Below, piece after piece: positions 20,264-29,013 of a stretch of DNA of 64,000 nucleotides. The stretch covers positions 1,844,001 to 1,908,000 of the forward strand of contig OCMG01000004.1 in the NCBI GenBank assembly GCA_900215285.1, given 5' to 3'. Both the position numbers and the translations under genes were made by a program. The notes under the pieces were generated by a model, which searched no databases, was not told the origin of the DNA, and saw only the letters and a list, made by a program, of their open reading frames with translations. Source of the DNA: Ensifer adhaerens (GTDB lineage Bacteria > Pseudomonadota > Alphaproteobacteria > Rhizobiales > Rhizobiaceae). Numbering within the stretch: position 1 is the stretch's first letter; every line of letters begins with the position of its first letter.

Positions 20264-21589
20264 TCAGCCCGTGAGCCGGGGCATCGCGACGATCTTCTTG
20301 AACAGCGCCGTCATCGCGTCCGAAATACCCTGGGTCGGGCTCACTTCGAAGTAGAGGCCGGGCGAGGCGCAGGCCTGCATGCGCGTTCCGATCTGGCTCT
20401 GGAAGGGGGAGATCCAGTCGTTGTACCACTGGTTCGTCGGCAGTGGCAGGTAGGTCGTGTAGAGAATGGCGATCGTGTAGCCCTGCTTCTTGAGCGCATC
20501 GCAGGCGCGGGTGTCGATCGGCTCCTGGCAGCGTGTGCTGCCGGCGAGCGGCTTGGTGCATGTCAGCGGCTTGCTGCTGTCGCCGACGCCGTCCGAGACC
20601 ATGAAGATGATCTTCTGCGGTGTGGCCGGGCTGTTGCCGTCGCCGGCGAAGCCCATCCTGCTGCCCAACTGCGCCATGGCCGAGTCGAAGCTTGTGATCT
20701 GGTCATTGTTATATCCCTGGTAGGGGATCGTCATCAGCTTGACGTTGTTCTTCGCGGTCGTCGCGGCTGTCGCAAGATCGGTGGTGGGTGAAACCACTTC
20801 ATAGAGTTGCGGGTTCGTTGCATCCTGGCCGAAGGTATAGACGCCCATGCGGTAAAGGTTTGTGTTGTTGCCGCGATCCTGCATCGCATGCTCCAGCAGC
20901 TGTTCCGTCGCCTGGGCAACGACGTCGATGCGAATGGTCGCGTTGACGTTTCTGCTTCTTGCCAGGTGGTAGTAGTCGTTCGGATCTTCGTTGATCACGG
21001 TGCCGTTCGACAACGTGGTGCCGATGTGGCAGGCGAACGCACATTGGTCCGGGGTGGCGTTGACCATCTTGTTGATGTCCGTCGGGGTTGCTGCGACGCC
21101 CATAGAAGGCGTGTTGTCGAGCAGCAGATAGAAACTGCGATATGTCGCCGTCTCATAGGTGGCGGTTGCGTGCCCGGCCACCTGGATGAACTGGTGGCCC
21201 AGGATCTGCGAAAGATAGGTCGGAACAGTCGCCTTGTAATTAACGGTTGAGGTGATGCTTTTACCGGATTTGACGATGCTGGCGTCGATGGAATCGAGTC
21301 GGTAGTTGGTGACGTTCTGCAGCTGAGCCCGGAAGAATGCCTTGGCGTCGCTCTCCGCGATCGGAATAGTGCCGTCGCCCGGCATCGCAAAGGCCACCTG
21401 CATGCCCGGCGAAGAACCGGCGATAGCCGCCAGTGCTGCGGCGTCGCCCGCTCCCTGAAGCTTGGCCTTGACGCTGAGCGCGTTTGTCACATCCACGGCG
21501 AGGCCCGCCACGCCGATCATCGGCACGATGAGCAGTGCTGTCAAAATCCCGAAATTGCCAGATCTGTCGCTCAGAAATCCGCGCAGCAT
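20264..21589 (-). CDS. TadG-like protein with von Willebrand A domain
   Basis: A 441-residue exported or membrane-anchored protein. The N terminus has the Tad/Flp-pilus class pattern, a short basic stretch DRSGNFGILTALL followed by a hydrophobic helix to about residue 33. A von Willebrand factor A region follows, with the MIDAS-like LLLDNTPSMG (Asp-x-Thr-x-Ser rather than Asp-x-Ser-x-Ser) and later FMVSDGVGD. Such proteins are linked to Flp pilus assembly or the cell surface. No tad/cpa genes are adjacent, so it is solitary. The ATG at 21589 has GGAG seven bases upstream and is preferred over the TTG at 21595. Confidence 0.85.
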   Translation of the reverse strand: MLRGFLSDRSGNFGILTALLIVPMIGVAGLAVDVTNALSVKAKLQGAGDAAALAAIAGSSPGMQVAFAMPGDGTIPIAESDAKAFFRAQLQNVTNYRLDSIDASIVKSGKSITSTVNYKATVPTYLSQILGHQFIQVAGHATATYETATYRSFYLLLDNTPSMGVAATPTDINKMVNATPDQCAFACHIGTTLSNGTVINEDPNDYYHLARSRNVNATIRIDVVAQATEQLLEHAMQDRGNNTNLYRMGVYTFGQDATNPQLYEVVSPTTDLATAATTAKNNVKLMTIPYQGYNNDQITSFDSAMAQLGSRMGFAGDGNSPATPQKIIFMVSDGVGDSSKPLTCTKPLAGSTRCQEPIDTRACDALKKQGYTIAILYTTYLPLPTNQWYNDWISPFQSQIGTRMQACASPGLYFEVSPTQGISDAMTALFKKIVAMPRLTG

Positions 21590-21716
21590 GTTCAATCTCC
21601 AATCGTGGGCTGAACGTCAGATAGCGCATAGTGTTTAAGTTCTGGCCAAGATGATTGGTAAACTTGTTGCTACTTCGGGGTTTACGACCGGAAATGGAAC
21701 ATTAGCGAGTCTGGAG

Positions 21717-21743
21717 AAAACAGCCCCGAAACGGGGCTGTTTT
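21717..21743. terminator. Bidirectional rho-independent terminator
   Basis: CAGCCCCG at 21721-21728 pairs with CGGGGCTG at 21732-21739 around AAA, flanked by AAAA on the left and TTTT on the right, so it can act in both directions. On the minus strand it lies 31 bases past the aminotransferase stop. Confidence 0.85.
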
Positions 21744-21773
21744 CTTGTTTCCTCGCGCGGATGCGGCTCAGCC

Positions 21774-23105
21774 TCAGATGTTGTTCATCAACACATCGCG
21801 CAGCTTGTCGAACAGTTCATCGATCTGCGCCTTCGTGATGATCAGCGGCGGCGACAGCGCGATAATGTCGCCCGTGGTGCGGATCAGCAGGCCCTTTTCA
21901 TAGGCCTTCAGGAAGGCCGTGAAGGCGCGCTTGGTCGGCTCGCCGGCAATTGGCGCGAGTTCGATCGCGCCAATGAGACCGACATTGCGGATGTCGATGA
22001 CGTTCGGGCAATCCTTCAGCGAGTGAAGCGCATTTTCCCAATAGGGACCAAGCTCGGCAGCGCGGGTCAGCAGGCCTTCTTCCTTGTAGGTATCGAGGGT
22101 GGCCAGCGCCGCAGCCGAGGCGATCGGGTTGCCGGAATAGGTGTAGCCGTGCATGAACTCGATCATATGTTCCGGGCCGTTCATGAAGGCGTCGTGGATG
22201 TCCTTCGTGACGAAGACCGCGCCCATCGGGATGACGCCGTTGGTGAGGCCCTTGGCGGTGGTGATGATGTCGGGCTTGACGTCGAAGAACTGGGCGGCAA
22301 ACGGCGCACCGAGGCGGCCGAAGCCTGTAATCACTTCGTCGAAAATGAGCAGGATGCCGTGCTTGGTGCAGATTTCGCGCAGCTTGGCGAGATAGCCCTT
22401 CGGCGGTATGAGAACGCCGGTGGAGCCGGCTACCGGCTCGACGATGACGGCGGCAATGGTGGATGCGTCATGCAGTGTGACGATGCGTTCGAGTTCGGTG
22501 GCGATATCGACGCCGCCATGCTCCGGGATGCCGCGCGAGAAGGCATTCTTCGTCGGCTGGTGGGTGTGAGGCATGTGGTCCACGCCGGTCAGCAGCGTGC
22601 CGAACATCTTGCGGTTGGAAACGATGCCGCCGACGGAGATGCCGCCGAAATTGACGCCGTGATAGCCGCGCTCGCGGCCGATCAGACGGAACCGTGAGCC
22701 GTCACCCTTGGCGCGGTGATAGGCGAGGGCCACTTTCAGCGCTGTCTCGACCGATTCCGAACCGGAGTTCGTATAGAGCACATGCTCCATGCCTTCCGGT
22801 GCGATGTCGACAAGCCGGGTTGCGAGTTCGAAAGCCTTCGGATGGCCGAGCTGGAAGGCAGGCGCGTAGTCGAGTTCGCCGGCTTGCTGCGCAATCGCTT
22901 CTGTGATCTTCGGGCGGCAGTGGCCCGCATTCACGCACCAAAGGCCGGCCGTGCCGTCAAGAACGGTGCGTCCGTCGTGTGTCGTGTAGTGCATGTCCTT
23001 CGCGCCCACGAACAGACGAGGCTCCTTCTTGAACTGGCGGTTGGCCGTGAACGGCATCCAGAAGGCGCTGAGGTCGTTCGGTTTCGCGGTCGTACGGTTG
23101 GACAT
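21774..23105 (-). CDS. Class-III omega-aminotransferase (beta-alanine--pyruvate type)
   Basis: A 443-residue PLP enzyme of aminotransferase class III. The start LSAFWMPFTANRQFK and the segments TNSGSESVETALKVA, GRERGYHGVNFGG, FDEVITGFGRLG and the PLP-lysine region ITTAKGLTNGVIPMG match omega-amino acid:pyruvate transaminases, which pass an amine from beta-alanine or similar substrates to pyruvate. Exact substrate is not certain. The ATG at 23105 follows GAGGAG with a ten-base gap and is preferred to the TTG at 23123. A terminator follows. Confidence 0.9.
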   Translation of the reverse strand: MSNRTTAKPNDLSAFWMPFTANRQFKKEPRLFVGAKDMHYTTHDGRTVLDGTAGLWCVNAGHCRPKITEAIAQQAGELDYAPAFQLGHPKAFELATRLVDIAPEGMEHVLYTNSGSESVETALKVALAYHRAKGDGSRFRLIGRERGYHGVNFGGISVGGIVSNRKMFGTLLTGVDHMPHTHQPTKNAFSRGIPEHGGVDIATELERIVTLHDASTIAAVIVEPVAGSTGVLIPPKGYLAKLREICTKHGILLIFDEVITGFGRLGAPFAAQFFDVKPDIITTAKGLTNGVIPMGAVFVTKDIHDAFMNGPEHMIEFMHGYTYSGNPIASAAALATLDTYKEEGLLTRAAELGPYWENALHSLKDCPNVIDIRNVGLIGAIELAPIAGEPTKRAFTAFLKAYEKGLLIRTTGDIIALSPPLIITKAQIDELFDKLRDVLMNNI

Positions 23106-23609
23106 GGTTTCAAGTCTCCTCAAAGGGCTTTTTCGGCATTCGGCGCGGCGACGCCGTGTTCTTTATCGATTGGTCAAATTATCAGCGCGGGGACCTGCGT
23201 CAAGCCGGCGGAAAACCAGGGTTCATGATCTTTTTTGATGGCGGATCACGTTGTCGTTCAGTGGCTTGCTGTAAACAGGCTCGCGCAAGATTAGAAGATC
23301 ATAAATCAAGATGAAAGCGCCCGTCTCCACCGGGCTCTTTTCGACGTTTCGGGAACTTGAGTTCCAAGACGCTGTCAGGTCAAGGGCAACATGGACCGAG
23401 CAGCTGAGAAACGTGACCGGCGGCAATGATAATCGCCTGAGCGTACATGATGAACGCACATCGTTCGCTCAGGCGACTTATTCAAGAAAATTTTGAAGCA
23501 GCCTTGGTTCGGGACATTTTGAAAACGCCCGCGTCATCTCTTCGTGATGCGCGCGCAAGCGATCCCTCGCCTTGCTGGTCTCCATGCGCGAGATGAAGCG
23601 CTCGGTCTT
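23106..23609. other. Intergenic region with unexplained inverted repeat
   Basis: A 504-base gap between the NolR-like gene and the aminotransferase gene. The only structure I see is the perfect inverted repeat described separately at 23433-23476. Short frames within it have no ribosome-binding site or recognisable sequence. Confidence 0.5.
23433..23476. repeat. Perfect 11-bp inverted repeat
   Basis: TCGCCTGAGCG at 23433-23443 is repeated in inverse as CGCTCAGGCGA at 23466-23476 around a 22-base loop. It lies about 130 bases past the stop of the NolR-like gene (minus strand). The stem is strong but the flanking T-tract is weak, so it may be a terminator, an operator or a decayed small mobile element. 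Confidence 0.55.
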
Positions 23610-23921
23610 TCAGGCCTTGGGCCCGGTTTCCGGCATGTAGAGCGCATCCAGCGTATTCAGAAGCGTACGCACCTGGGGATTGGGGCTGGAATAGTAGATC
23701 GTTTGCGCCGAACGGCGCGTCTTGACGAGGTTCAGGGCCTTCAGCTTCGACAGGTGCTGTGAAAGGGCTGACTGGCTGAGCCCGACCCTTTCAGCGAGCG
23801 CCCCGACGGCGACTTCGCCTTGAACCAGATTGCAAAGGATCAAAATCCGCTTCTGATTGGCCAATGCTGACATGATGAGGGCTGCCGCGTTGGCGTTCGA
23901 GTACAGATTATCCAAATTCAT
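23610..23921 (-). CDS. NolR-like ArsR-family transcriptional regulator
   Basis: A 103-residue winged-helix protein. The segment VGALAERVGLSQSALSQHLS and the following LVKTRRSAQTIYYSS closely match NolR, the rhizobial ArsR-family repressor of nodulation and other genes, as I remember that sequence. One Cys (ILILCNLV) sits where sulfide-sensing relatives such as BigR/SqrR have their first Cys, but I see no second, so persulfide sensing is unlikely. The open frame extends to 23960; the ATG at 23921 is preceded by GGAAG and gives the expected short N terminus. A palindrome lies upstream, and a HugZ-like gene lies upstream on the same strand. Confidence 0.88.
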   Translation of the reverse strand: MNLDNLYSNANAAALIMSALANQKRILILCNLVQGEVAVGALAERVGLSQSALSQHLSKLKALNLVKTRRSAQTIYYSSPNPQVRTLLNTLDALYMPETGPKA

Positions 23922-24042
23922 CAAGGTATACTTCCGCAAAGGCTTGGCTACGTAATTCATAGGCGGGACAGAACCCGCGCCTTAGGCGATTATAAACCAT
24001 TCTTTCAGTTTTGCATATTGATATATATCGCTATAGCAATAC

Positions 24043-24058
24043 TTCAGAATCTTCTGAA
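24043..24058. promoter_or_regulatory. Palindrome upstream of NolR-like gene
   Basis: TTCAGAA at 24043-24049 and TTCTGAA at 24052-24058 form a perfect 7+2+7 inverted repeat, about 120 bases upstream of the regulator start and just downstream of the HugZ-like stop. An imperfect symmetric AT-rich block lies at 24017-24040. Either could be the regulator's own operator; this is inferred from position. Confidence 0.4.
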
Positions 24059-24081
24059 ATGAGGAAAAAATTTGTTATTTC

Positions 24082-24741
24082 TCAAATACTTGGCCATTCA
24101 AAGATTCGCATTCCCCTCTTGCTCTCGATGACGATGTAGCCCGGTTCGATGGCTGCAAGACGCGAACCGGAGGGAATCACGGACTGTGATTCTGCCATCT
24201 TTGCGAGTGCACTTTCACTCAACAGGTCGAGCGGCGCGAGGCCTTGCGGTAGTTCGAAATCGGGCTTGCCGAGGGCATAGGCCCGACCGAATCCCCCATT
24301 GAGGCTGGCCGAGACGGCATGCAGGCGGAAGAACAGGAAATCCGGGAAATCGACGTAGAGCGCGGCTTTGGGATGGCGGCGGAGGAAGCGCGCGCGAAGA
24401 TGCGCCCGTTCCGGATCGTCACCGCCGACCGGCACGGCGTCGCATTGGACGCTGATGCGCGGCCAGGCGAGGGGGTCTCCCTTGCCCGGTTCGCCAAACA
24501 GGAGCGAGCAGCGCATCGTTTCCAGAAGTGCCTTCGTGTGGGCGGCCAGTCGCGAGACAAGGATAACCGGACGACTTGCTCCATCGGTGGCCGTGAGCAC
24601 GCGGCTGGAATTGGGATAGCCGGTTTCCGGATCAATCACGGCAATGGCCGCGAAGCGGGCCGTGGTTATGAGTTCGCGCGCCTGATGGCGAGCCTGATCG
24701 TCTGTGTCGCGCAGCACCTTGGGCTTGTCGTCGCTCGTCAT
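24082..24741 (-). CDS. HugZ-like / pyridoxamine-5'-phosphate-oxidase-fold protein
   Basis: A 219-residue protein of the split-barrel flavin/heme-binding fold. The N-terminal part (ARELITTARFAAIAVIDPETG, PNSSRVL, VSRLAAHTKALLE, CSLLFGEPGKGDPLAWPRIS) matches the HugZ-type family, some members of which bind or degrade heme; a DUF2470-like C-terminal part is not obvious. The frame is open to 24864, across the choV terminator, but GAGGA precedes the ATG at 24741, so I start there. Heme utilisation is a family-based guess. Confidence 0.82.
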   Translation of the reverse strand: MTSDDKPKVLRDTDDQARHQARELITTARFAAIAVIDPETGYPNSSRVLTATDGASRPVILVSRLAAHTKALLETMRCSLLFGEPGKGDPLAWPRISVQCDAVPVGGDDPERAHLRARFLRRHPKAALYVDFPDFLFFRLHAVSASLNGGFGRAYALGKPDFELPQGLAPLDLLSESALAKMAESQSVIPSGSRLAAIEPGYIVIESKRGMRIFEWPSI

Positions 24742-24862
24742 TCCGGTTGTTCCTCTGTCACAGGCTACGTCAGCGGCGCAATCATCGTTGCCGCTGCCCT
24801 GTCCTACAACGGATCGCGGCAACGCGGAATGTGATCGCATCAGGTCGCCAGGCCCGATCAGC

Positions 24863-24893
24863 AAAAAAAGCCGCCTTGCGGGCGCAAGGCGGC
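24863..24893 (-). terminator. Terminator of the cho genes
   Basis: On the minus strand GCCGCCTTGC (24893-24884) pairs with GCAAGGCGGC (24079-side arm, 24879-24870) around a four-base loop and is followed by seven Ts (24869-24863). It lies 43 bases after the choV stop. Confidence 0.9.
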
Positions 24894-24935
24894 ATTCCGG
24901 AGATGCAGGGAAGGTGAGGCTGACTGACTCAGGTC

Positions 24936-25976
24936 TCAGTCATCGCGGCGGCGGTGGCGCGTCAGGCCTTCTAGGATGTCCTGTGCGGAGATCGTGCCGA
25001 TGACCGATCCGTTCTCCACGACGCCGGTGACGCCCGGCGTCTTCGCCATTGCGTCCAGCACGCTGCTCAAGGGAGCGTCCGGCTGGACCGTGCCCACCAC
25101 AGTGCCGCTTCCGGCAGCGCCGGGCTTCATCACGTCTTGGGCCGTCAGCATCATTATCGGGTTCATGTGCTGGACGAACTCGGCGACATACTGGTTGACG
25201 GGGTTCTTGACGATATCCTGCGGTGTGCCACACTGGACGATCCGGCCGCCTTCCATGATGGCAATGCGGTTGCCGATGCGAAAGGCCTCGTCCAGATCGT
25301 GGCTGACGAAGATGATGGTCTTCTTGAGCTTGCGCTGGAATTCGAGCAACTCGTCCTGGAGACGGGTTCGGATCAGCGGATCGAGGGCGGAGAAGGGTTC
25401 GTCCATCAGCAGAATGGGCGCGCCGGTTGCAAAGGCCCGGGCAAGCCCCACCCGCTGCTGCATGCCGCCCGACAGTTCATTGACCTTGCGATCGGCCCAC
25501 TGGGTCAGGTTCACCAGTTGCAGCTGTTCGGCCACCTTGGCCTTGCGAACCGATTCCGGCTCTCCGGCCAGCTCAAGGCCGAAGCCCACATTCTCCGCGA
25601 CGGTGCGCCAGGGCAGAAGGCCGAACTGCTGGAAGACCATCGAGACCGTGTGCATGCGGAAATTGCGCAGCGCCTTGCTCGATGTCTTGTAGGGGTTCAG
25701 CGAGCCGTTTTCGGTCTTCACGGCGACGTCTCCGCGGACGACCGGAGCCAGTCCGTTGACGGCGCGCAGCAACGTGGATTTGCCGGATCCGGAGAGGCCC
25801 ATCAGCACGAGAATCTCGCCTTCATGGATGGTCAGGCTGGCATTGGCCACGCCCAGCACGAGGCCGGTTTCCGCGCCAATCTCGTCGCGAGTGCGGCCCT
25901 GATCGACCATCTGCAACGCCCGATTGGGCTTGTCGCCGAAGATGATGCTGACATTGTCGAAGCTGACAGCGGTCAT
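24936..25976 (-). CDS. choV: Choline ABC transporter, ATP-binding protein ChoV
   Basis: A 346-residue ATPase of the glycine-betaine/choline (ProV-like) type energising choline uptake. Walker A is GLSGSGKSTLL, the signature is LSGGMQQRVGLARA, Walker B is ILLMDEPFSALDP, and the switch His is in FVSHDLDEA. The C terminus (about residues 270-340) is CBS-like, with DVMKPGAAGSG and GVTGVVENGSVIGTISAQDIL. The ATG at 25976 overlaps the choW stop by four bases (ATGA) and follows GGAGA, fixing the start. A strong terminator follows the gene. Confidence 0.94.
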   Translation of the reverse strand: MTAVSFDNVSIIFGDKPNRALQMVDQGRTRDEIGAETGLVLGVANASLTIHEGEILVLMGLSGSGKSTLLRAVNGLAPVVRGDVAVKTENGSLNPYKTSSKALRNFRMHTVSMVFQQFGLLPWRTVAENVGFGLELAGEPESVRKAKVAEQLQLVNLTQWADRKVNELSGGMQQRVGLARAFATGAPILLMDEPFSALDPLIRTRLQDELLEFQRKLKKTIIFVSHDLDEAFRIGNRIAIMEGGRIVQCGTPQDIVKNPVNQYVAEFVQHMNPIMMLTAQDVMKPGAAGSGTVVGTVQPDAPLSSVLDAMAKTPGVTGVVENGSVIGTISAQDILEGLTRHRRRDD

Positions 25977-26866
25977 GCGGTTTCTCCTTCGTCGAAGAAC
26001 TTGAAGATGCGGTCGAGGACGATTGCAAGAATGACAATGCACATGCCGGAGTCAAAGCCCATGGGCACATTCATCTGGCCGAGCGCGCGCTGAACCAGCG
26101 TGCCGAGTCCTTCCGCGCCGACCATCGAGGCAATGACGACCATGGAGAGCGAAAGCATGATCGTCTGGGTGATCCCTGCCATGATCTGCGGGAGTGCGAA
26201 AGGCAGCTCCACCTTGGCGAGGATCTGCATCGGATTGGCACCAAAAGCCTGTGCGGCCTCGATCAGGGCCGGAGGTGTCGAAATGATGCCCAGCCGCGTC
26301 AGGCGGATCGGGGCGGGGATGGCGAAGATCACCGTTGCAACCAGCCCGGATACGGCGCCGAGGCCGAACAGGATCAGGGCGGGGATGAGGTAGACGAAGG
26401 TCGGGATGGTCTGCATAAGGTCGAGAATTGGCCGCAGGACGGCATAAAACCAGGGGCGGCGCGCCGCGAGAATCCCGAGCGGAACGCCGATCACCATTGA
26501 GACGCCGGTGGCGGCGAGAACCAGTGCCAGCGTTTCCATCGCTTCCGTCCAGTAGCGCTGGTTGTAGATCAGCAGCATGCCGACGGCCGTCAGGACGACG
26601 ACGCTGAACTTGCGCCGCACGAGCCAGGCGATCAGACAGAAGGCGGCAATGGTGATGAACGGATAATAGGGGGCAACGGCGGTATCCTCGACGAACCTGC
26701 CCAGAAGCAGCCAGAGGATTCCATCGATTGCGCTCTGCAAGATCGCGGCGATCATGTCGAAGAAGCCGCTGAGGTTCGTGGTCAGCCAATCGACAACGAC
26801 CTTGGCCCCTCGGCCGATCATGATCTTGTTGTTATCATCCAGTAGCCAGCTATGGAGCCAGTCCAT
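25973..26866 (-). CDS. choW: Choline ABC transporter, permease ChoW
   Basis: A 297-residue inner-membrane permease with about six or seven hydrophobic segments and the coupling-loop motif EAAQAFGANPMQILAKVELP. Matches the ChoW/ProW type. AAGGGGA five bases before the ATG at 26866 (MDWLHSWLL) sets the start, although the frame opens upstream to 27001. It overlaps choV by four bases; choX lies upstream, separated by a terminator. Confidence 0.94.
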   Translation of the reverse strand: MDWLHSWLLDDNNKIMIGRGAKVVVDWLTTNLSGFFDMIAAILQSAIDGILWLLLGRFVEDTAVAPYYPFITIAAFCLIAWLVRRKFSVVVLTAVGMLLIYNQRYWTEAMETLALVLAATGVSMVIGVPLGILAARRPWFYAVLRPILDLMQTIPTFVYLIPALILFGLGAVSGLVATVIFAIPAPIRLTRLGIISTPPALIEAAQAFGANPMQILAKVELPFALPQIMAGITQTIMLSLSMVVIASMVGAEGLGTLVQRALGQMNVPMGFDSGMCIVILAIVLDRIFKFFDEGETA

Positions 26867-27052
26867 TCGGTTCCCCTTTTTGAGTCTCTCGATCGACGGG
26901 TATGGCGCGCGAGCTTTTCGCTCTCTTTTTGCGCTTTGTTTATTCTCGTTCCCCGGCAAACGTCTGGTCGGCCTGCGGCCCAATGTGTCCAGTTTACGCA
27001 AATGTGTCGCAACTTGAAGCCGCTTGTCTTCAATTCGGCGTGCGCAAACAAA

Positions 27053-27075
27053 AAAGGGCGGCCAAGCCGCCCTTT
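27053..27075 (-). terminator. Intra-operon terminator after choX
   Basis: On the minus strand GGGCGGC (27072-27066 complement) pairs with GCCGCCC across a TTG loop, bounded by AAA on one side and six Ts (27055-27050) on the other. Placed between choX and choW, it should let most transcripts stop after the binding protein and some read on into choWV. Confidence 0.85.
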
Positions 27076-27091
27076 CCGAGGAATGTCTGGA

Positions 27092-28045
27092 TCAGAGGCC
27101 AAGAGCCTTCTTGACCGCAGCGTCGGCGTCGCCGCCGTCCTTGGTCGTCACGCCGGCCAGCCAGGGCTTGACAGCGTCCGGATGTGCCTTCAGCCAGGCC
27201 TTCGCGGCATCCTTGCCCTGCATGCCCTTGTCCATGATCATTTCCATCATCTGGTTTTCCATGTCCAGGTTGAAGACCAGATTGTTGAGGAACTTGCCGA
27301 CATTCGGGCACTCGGCGACATAGCCTGCGCGGGCCATCGTGTATACGGTCGCGCCGCCGTAGTTCGGGCCGAACGTGTCGTCGCCACCGGTGAGGTAGGT
27401 CATCTTGTACTTGACGTTCATCGGGTGCGGTGCCCAGCCGAGGAAGACGACCGGCTTCTTGGACTTGTCGAGCTTGCTGACCTGCGCAAGCATGCCCTGT
27501 TCGGAGGATTCGACAAGCTTGAAGTCCTTCAGGCCGAACTTGTCTTCCTTGATCATGTCGAGGACGTTCTTGTTGCCGTCGTTGCCGGGCTCGATACCGT
27601 AGATCTTGCCGTCAAGCTCCTTCTTGTGCTTGGCGATGTCCGAGAAATCCTTGATGCCGAGTGCTGCACCATATTCGTTGGTGGCCAGCGTGTACTTGGC
27701 GCCTTCGAGATTGGCCCGCACGGTGTCCACGGTCTTGGCGTCCGTGAAGGGCTTCACGATCTGCGTGGACGAGGGCATCCAGTTGCCGACGAAGAAGTCG
27801 AGCTGCTTATTGGCGAGGCCTGTGTAGATGATCGGCAGGTCGAGTTCCTTGACTTCGACCTTGTAGCCGAGGGCATCGAGAACCGTCTCGACGGCACCGG
27901 TTGTCGCCTGGATGTCGGTCCAGCTCACCTGGGCAACATTGACATTGCCACAGCTTGCCGGTTCTGCGGCCTGCGCCGCGCCTGTCGCGGCAGCGGCAAA
28001 CAGGAGCACTGCGGCGGCCGTGGACTTGAAAATGGAACGGTTCAT
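27092..28045 (-). CDS. choX: Choline-binding periplasmic protein ChoX
   Basis: A 317-residue substrate-binding protein with a signal peptide ending near GAAQA. The mature part (CGNVNVAQVSWTDIQATTG, FVGNWMPSS, GIEPGNDGNKNV, VVFLGWAPHPMN) is characteristic of ChoX, which binds choline through an aromatic box; the Trp residues in those motifs are the likely box members. First gene of choXWV. Choline imported this way can feed glycine-betaine synthesis, but no bet genes lie in the window. Confidence 0.95.
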   Translation of the reverse strand: MNRSIFKSTAAAVLLFAAAATGAAQAAEPASCGNVNVAQVSWTDIQATTGAVETVLDALGYKVEVKELDLPIIYTGLANKQLDFFVGNWMPSSTQIVKPFTDAKTVDTVRANLEGAKYTLATNEYGAALGIKDFSDIAKHKKELDGKIYGIEPGNDGNKNVLDMIKEDKFGLKDFKLVESSEQGMLAQVSKLDKSKKPVVFLGWAPHPMNVKYKMTYLTGGDDTFGPNYGGATVYTMARAGYVAECPNVGKFLNNLVFNLDMENQMMEMIMDKGMQGKDAAKAWLKAHPDAVKPWLAGVTTKDGGDADAAVKKALGL

Positions 28046-28329
28046 TTAGAGTTCTCCCTCTTATGGATGAGGTGCGTCATTCATCCTAGGCGCCAGCGAA
28101 GCATCAAATTTCGCTCAGTTCAAGGCCTAATCGGGCTGGTTTCGCACGGCAAGCCGCGGCCTTCGCAAATCCCAATATAAATGTCGCAAAGGCGTTATCG
28201 GTCAAAAAAACTGTGACTTGCGGGCGTCGCGGGATTGGCTTTGCGCGGCTGTCGGGGGCAAGGAAAACGCTCGTAATGCGGCAGGTCGGCAACCGGCCGC
28301 AAGCGTCTTCGGCAATGTGAGAGGGCAGG

Positions 28330-28911
28330 ATGGCCAAGTTCTATTTCAGCTATTCGACGATGAATGCGGGCAAGTCGACCATGCTGCTCCAGGCCTCCTA
28401 TAATTATCAGGAACGTGGCATGCGTACCGTGATCCTGATTGCCGCGTTCGACGATCGGGCCGGCACGGGGCGGGTCTCGTCCCGCATCGGCCTGACGGCG
28501 GATGCCATCCCGTTTCAGGCGACGGATGATTTGAAGCAGCTCATCGAGAGCCTGCTAAAGGACGGACCGATTGCCTGCATTTTTGTCGACGAGGCGCAGT
28601 TCCTGACGCCGGAGCAGGTCTGGCAGCTGGCGCGTGTGGTCGATCGGCTGAACATTCCGATCATGGCCTATGGGCTCAGGACCGATTTTCGCGGCAAGCT
28701 TTTTCCGGGCTCGCAGGAACTCCTGGCGATCGCAGACGAACTGCGCGAGGTCCGCACCATCTGCCATTGCGGCCGCAAGGCAACGATGGTTGTCCGGCTT
28801 GACGAGGCCGGCAGGGTGTTGAAGGACGGTGCCCAGATCGACGTGGGCGGCAATGAGAAATATGTGTCCTTTTGCCGTCTTCACTGGGATGACAAAATGC
28901 AGGAGACTTGA
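28330..28911 (+). CDS. tdk: Thymidine kinase
   Basis: A 193-residue type-II thymidine kinase that phosphorylates thymidine in pyrimidine salvage. Visible motifs: P-loop [10 protein letters not shown], the Walker-B like [23 protein letters not shown] and the C-terminal zinc site with CHCG and CRLHW. Length is normal. It is divergent from choX across 284 bases and followed by a cytochrome c gene. Confidence 0.96.
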   Translation: MAKFYFSYSTMNAGKSTMLLQASYNYQERGMRTVILIAAFDDRAGTGRVSSRIGLTADAIPFQATDDLKQLIESLLKDGPIACIFVDEAQFLTPEQVWQLARVVDRLNIPIMAYGLRTDFRGKLFPGSQELLAIADELREVRTICHCGRKATMVVRLDEAGRVLKDGAQIDVGGNEKYVSFCRLHWDDKMQET

Positions 28912-29013
28912 TGTCGGTCAAGGCGAAGTTGCCGCCGGTATCGTAGGAGAGCACTGCTCGGGGACCGTCCGGCGTGGCGGGCAGAGCTCAATCGAGGTCT
29001 GAAAGGATAAAAT

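Noticed and set aside
23223..23459. Small frames in the 23106-23609 gap
   Set aside because: No ribosome-binding site, no family resemblance, and they cross the inverted repeat at 23433.
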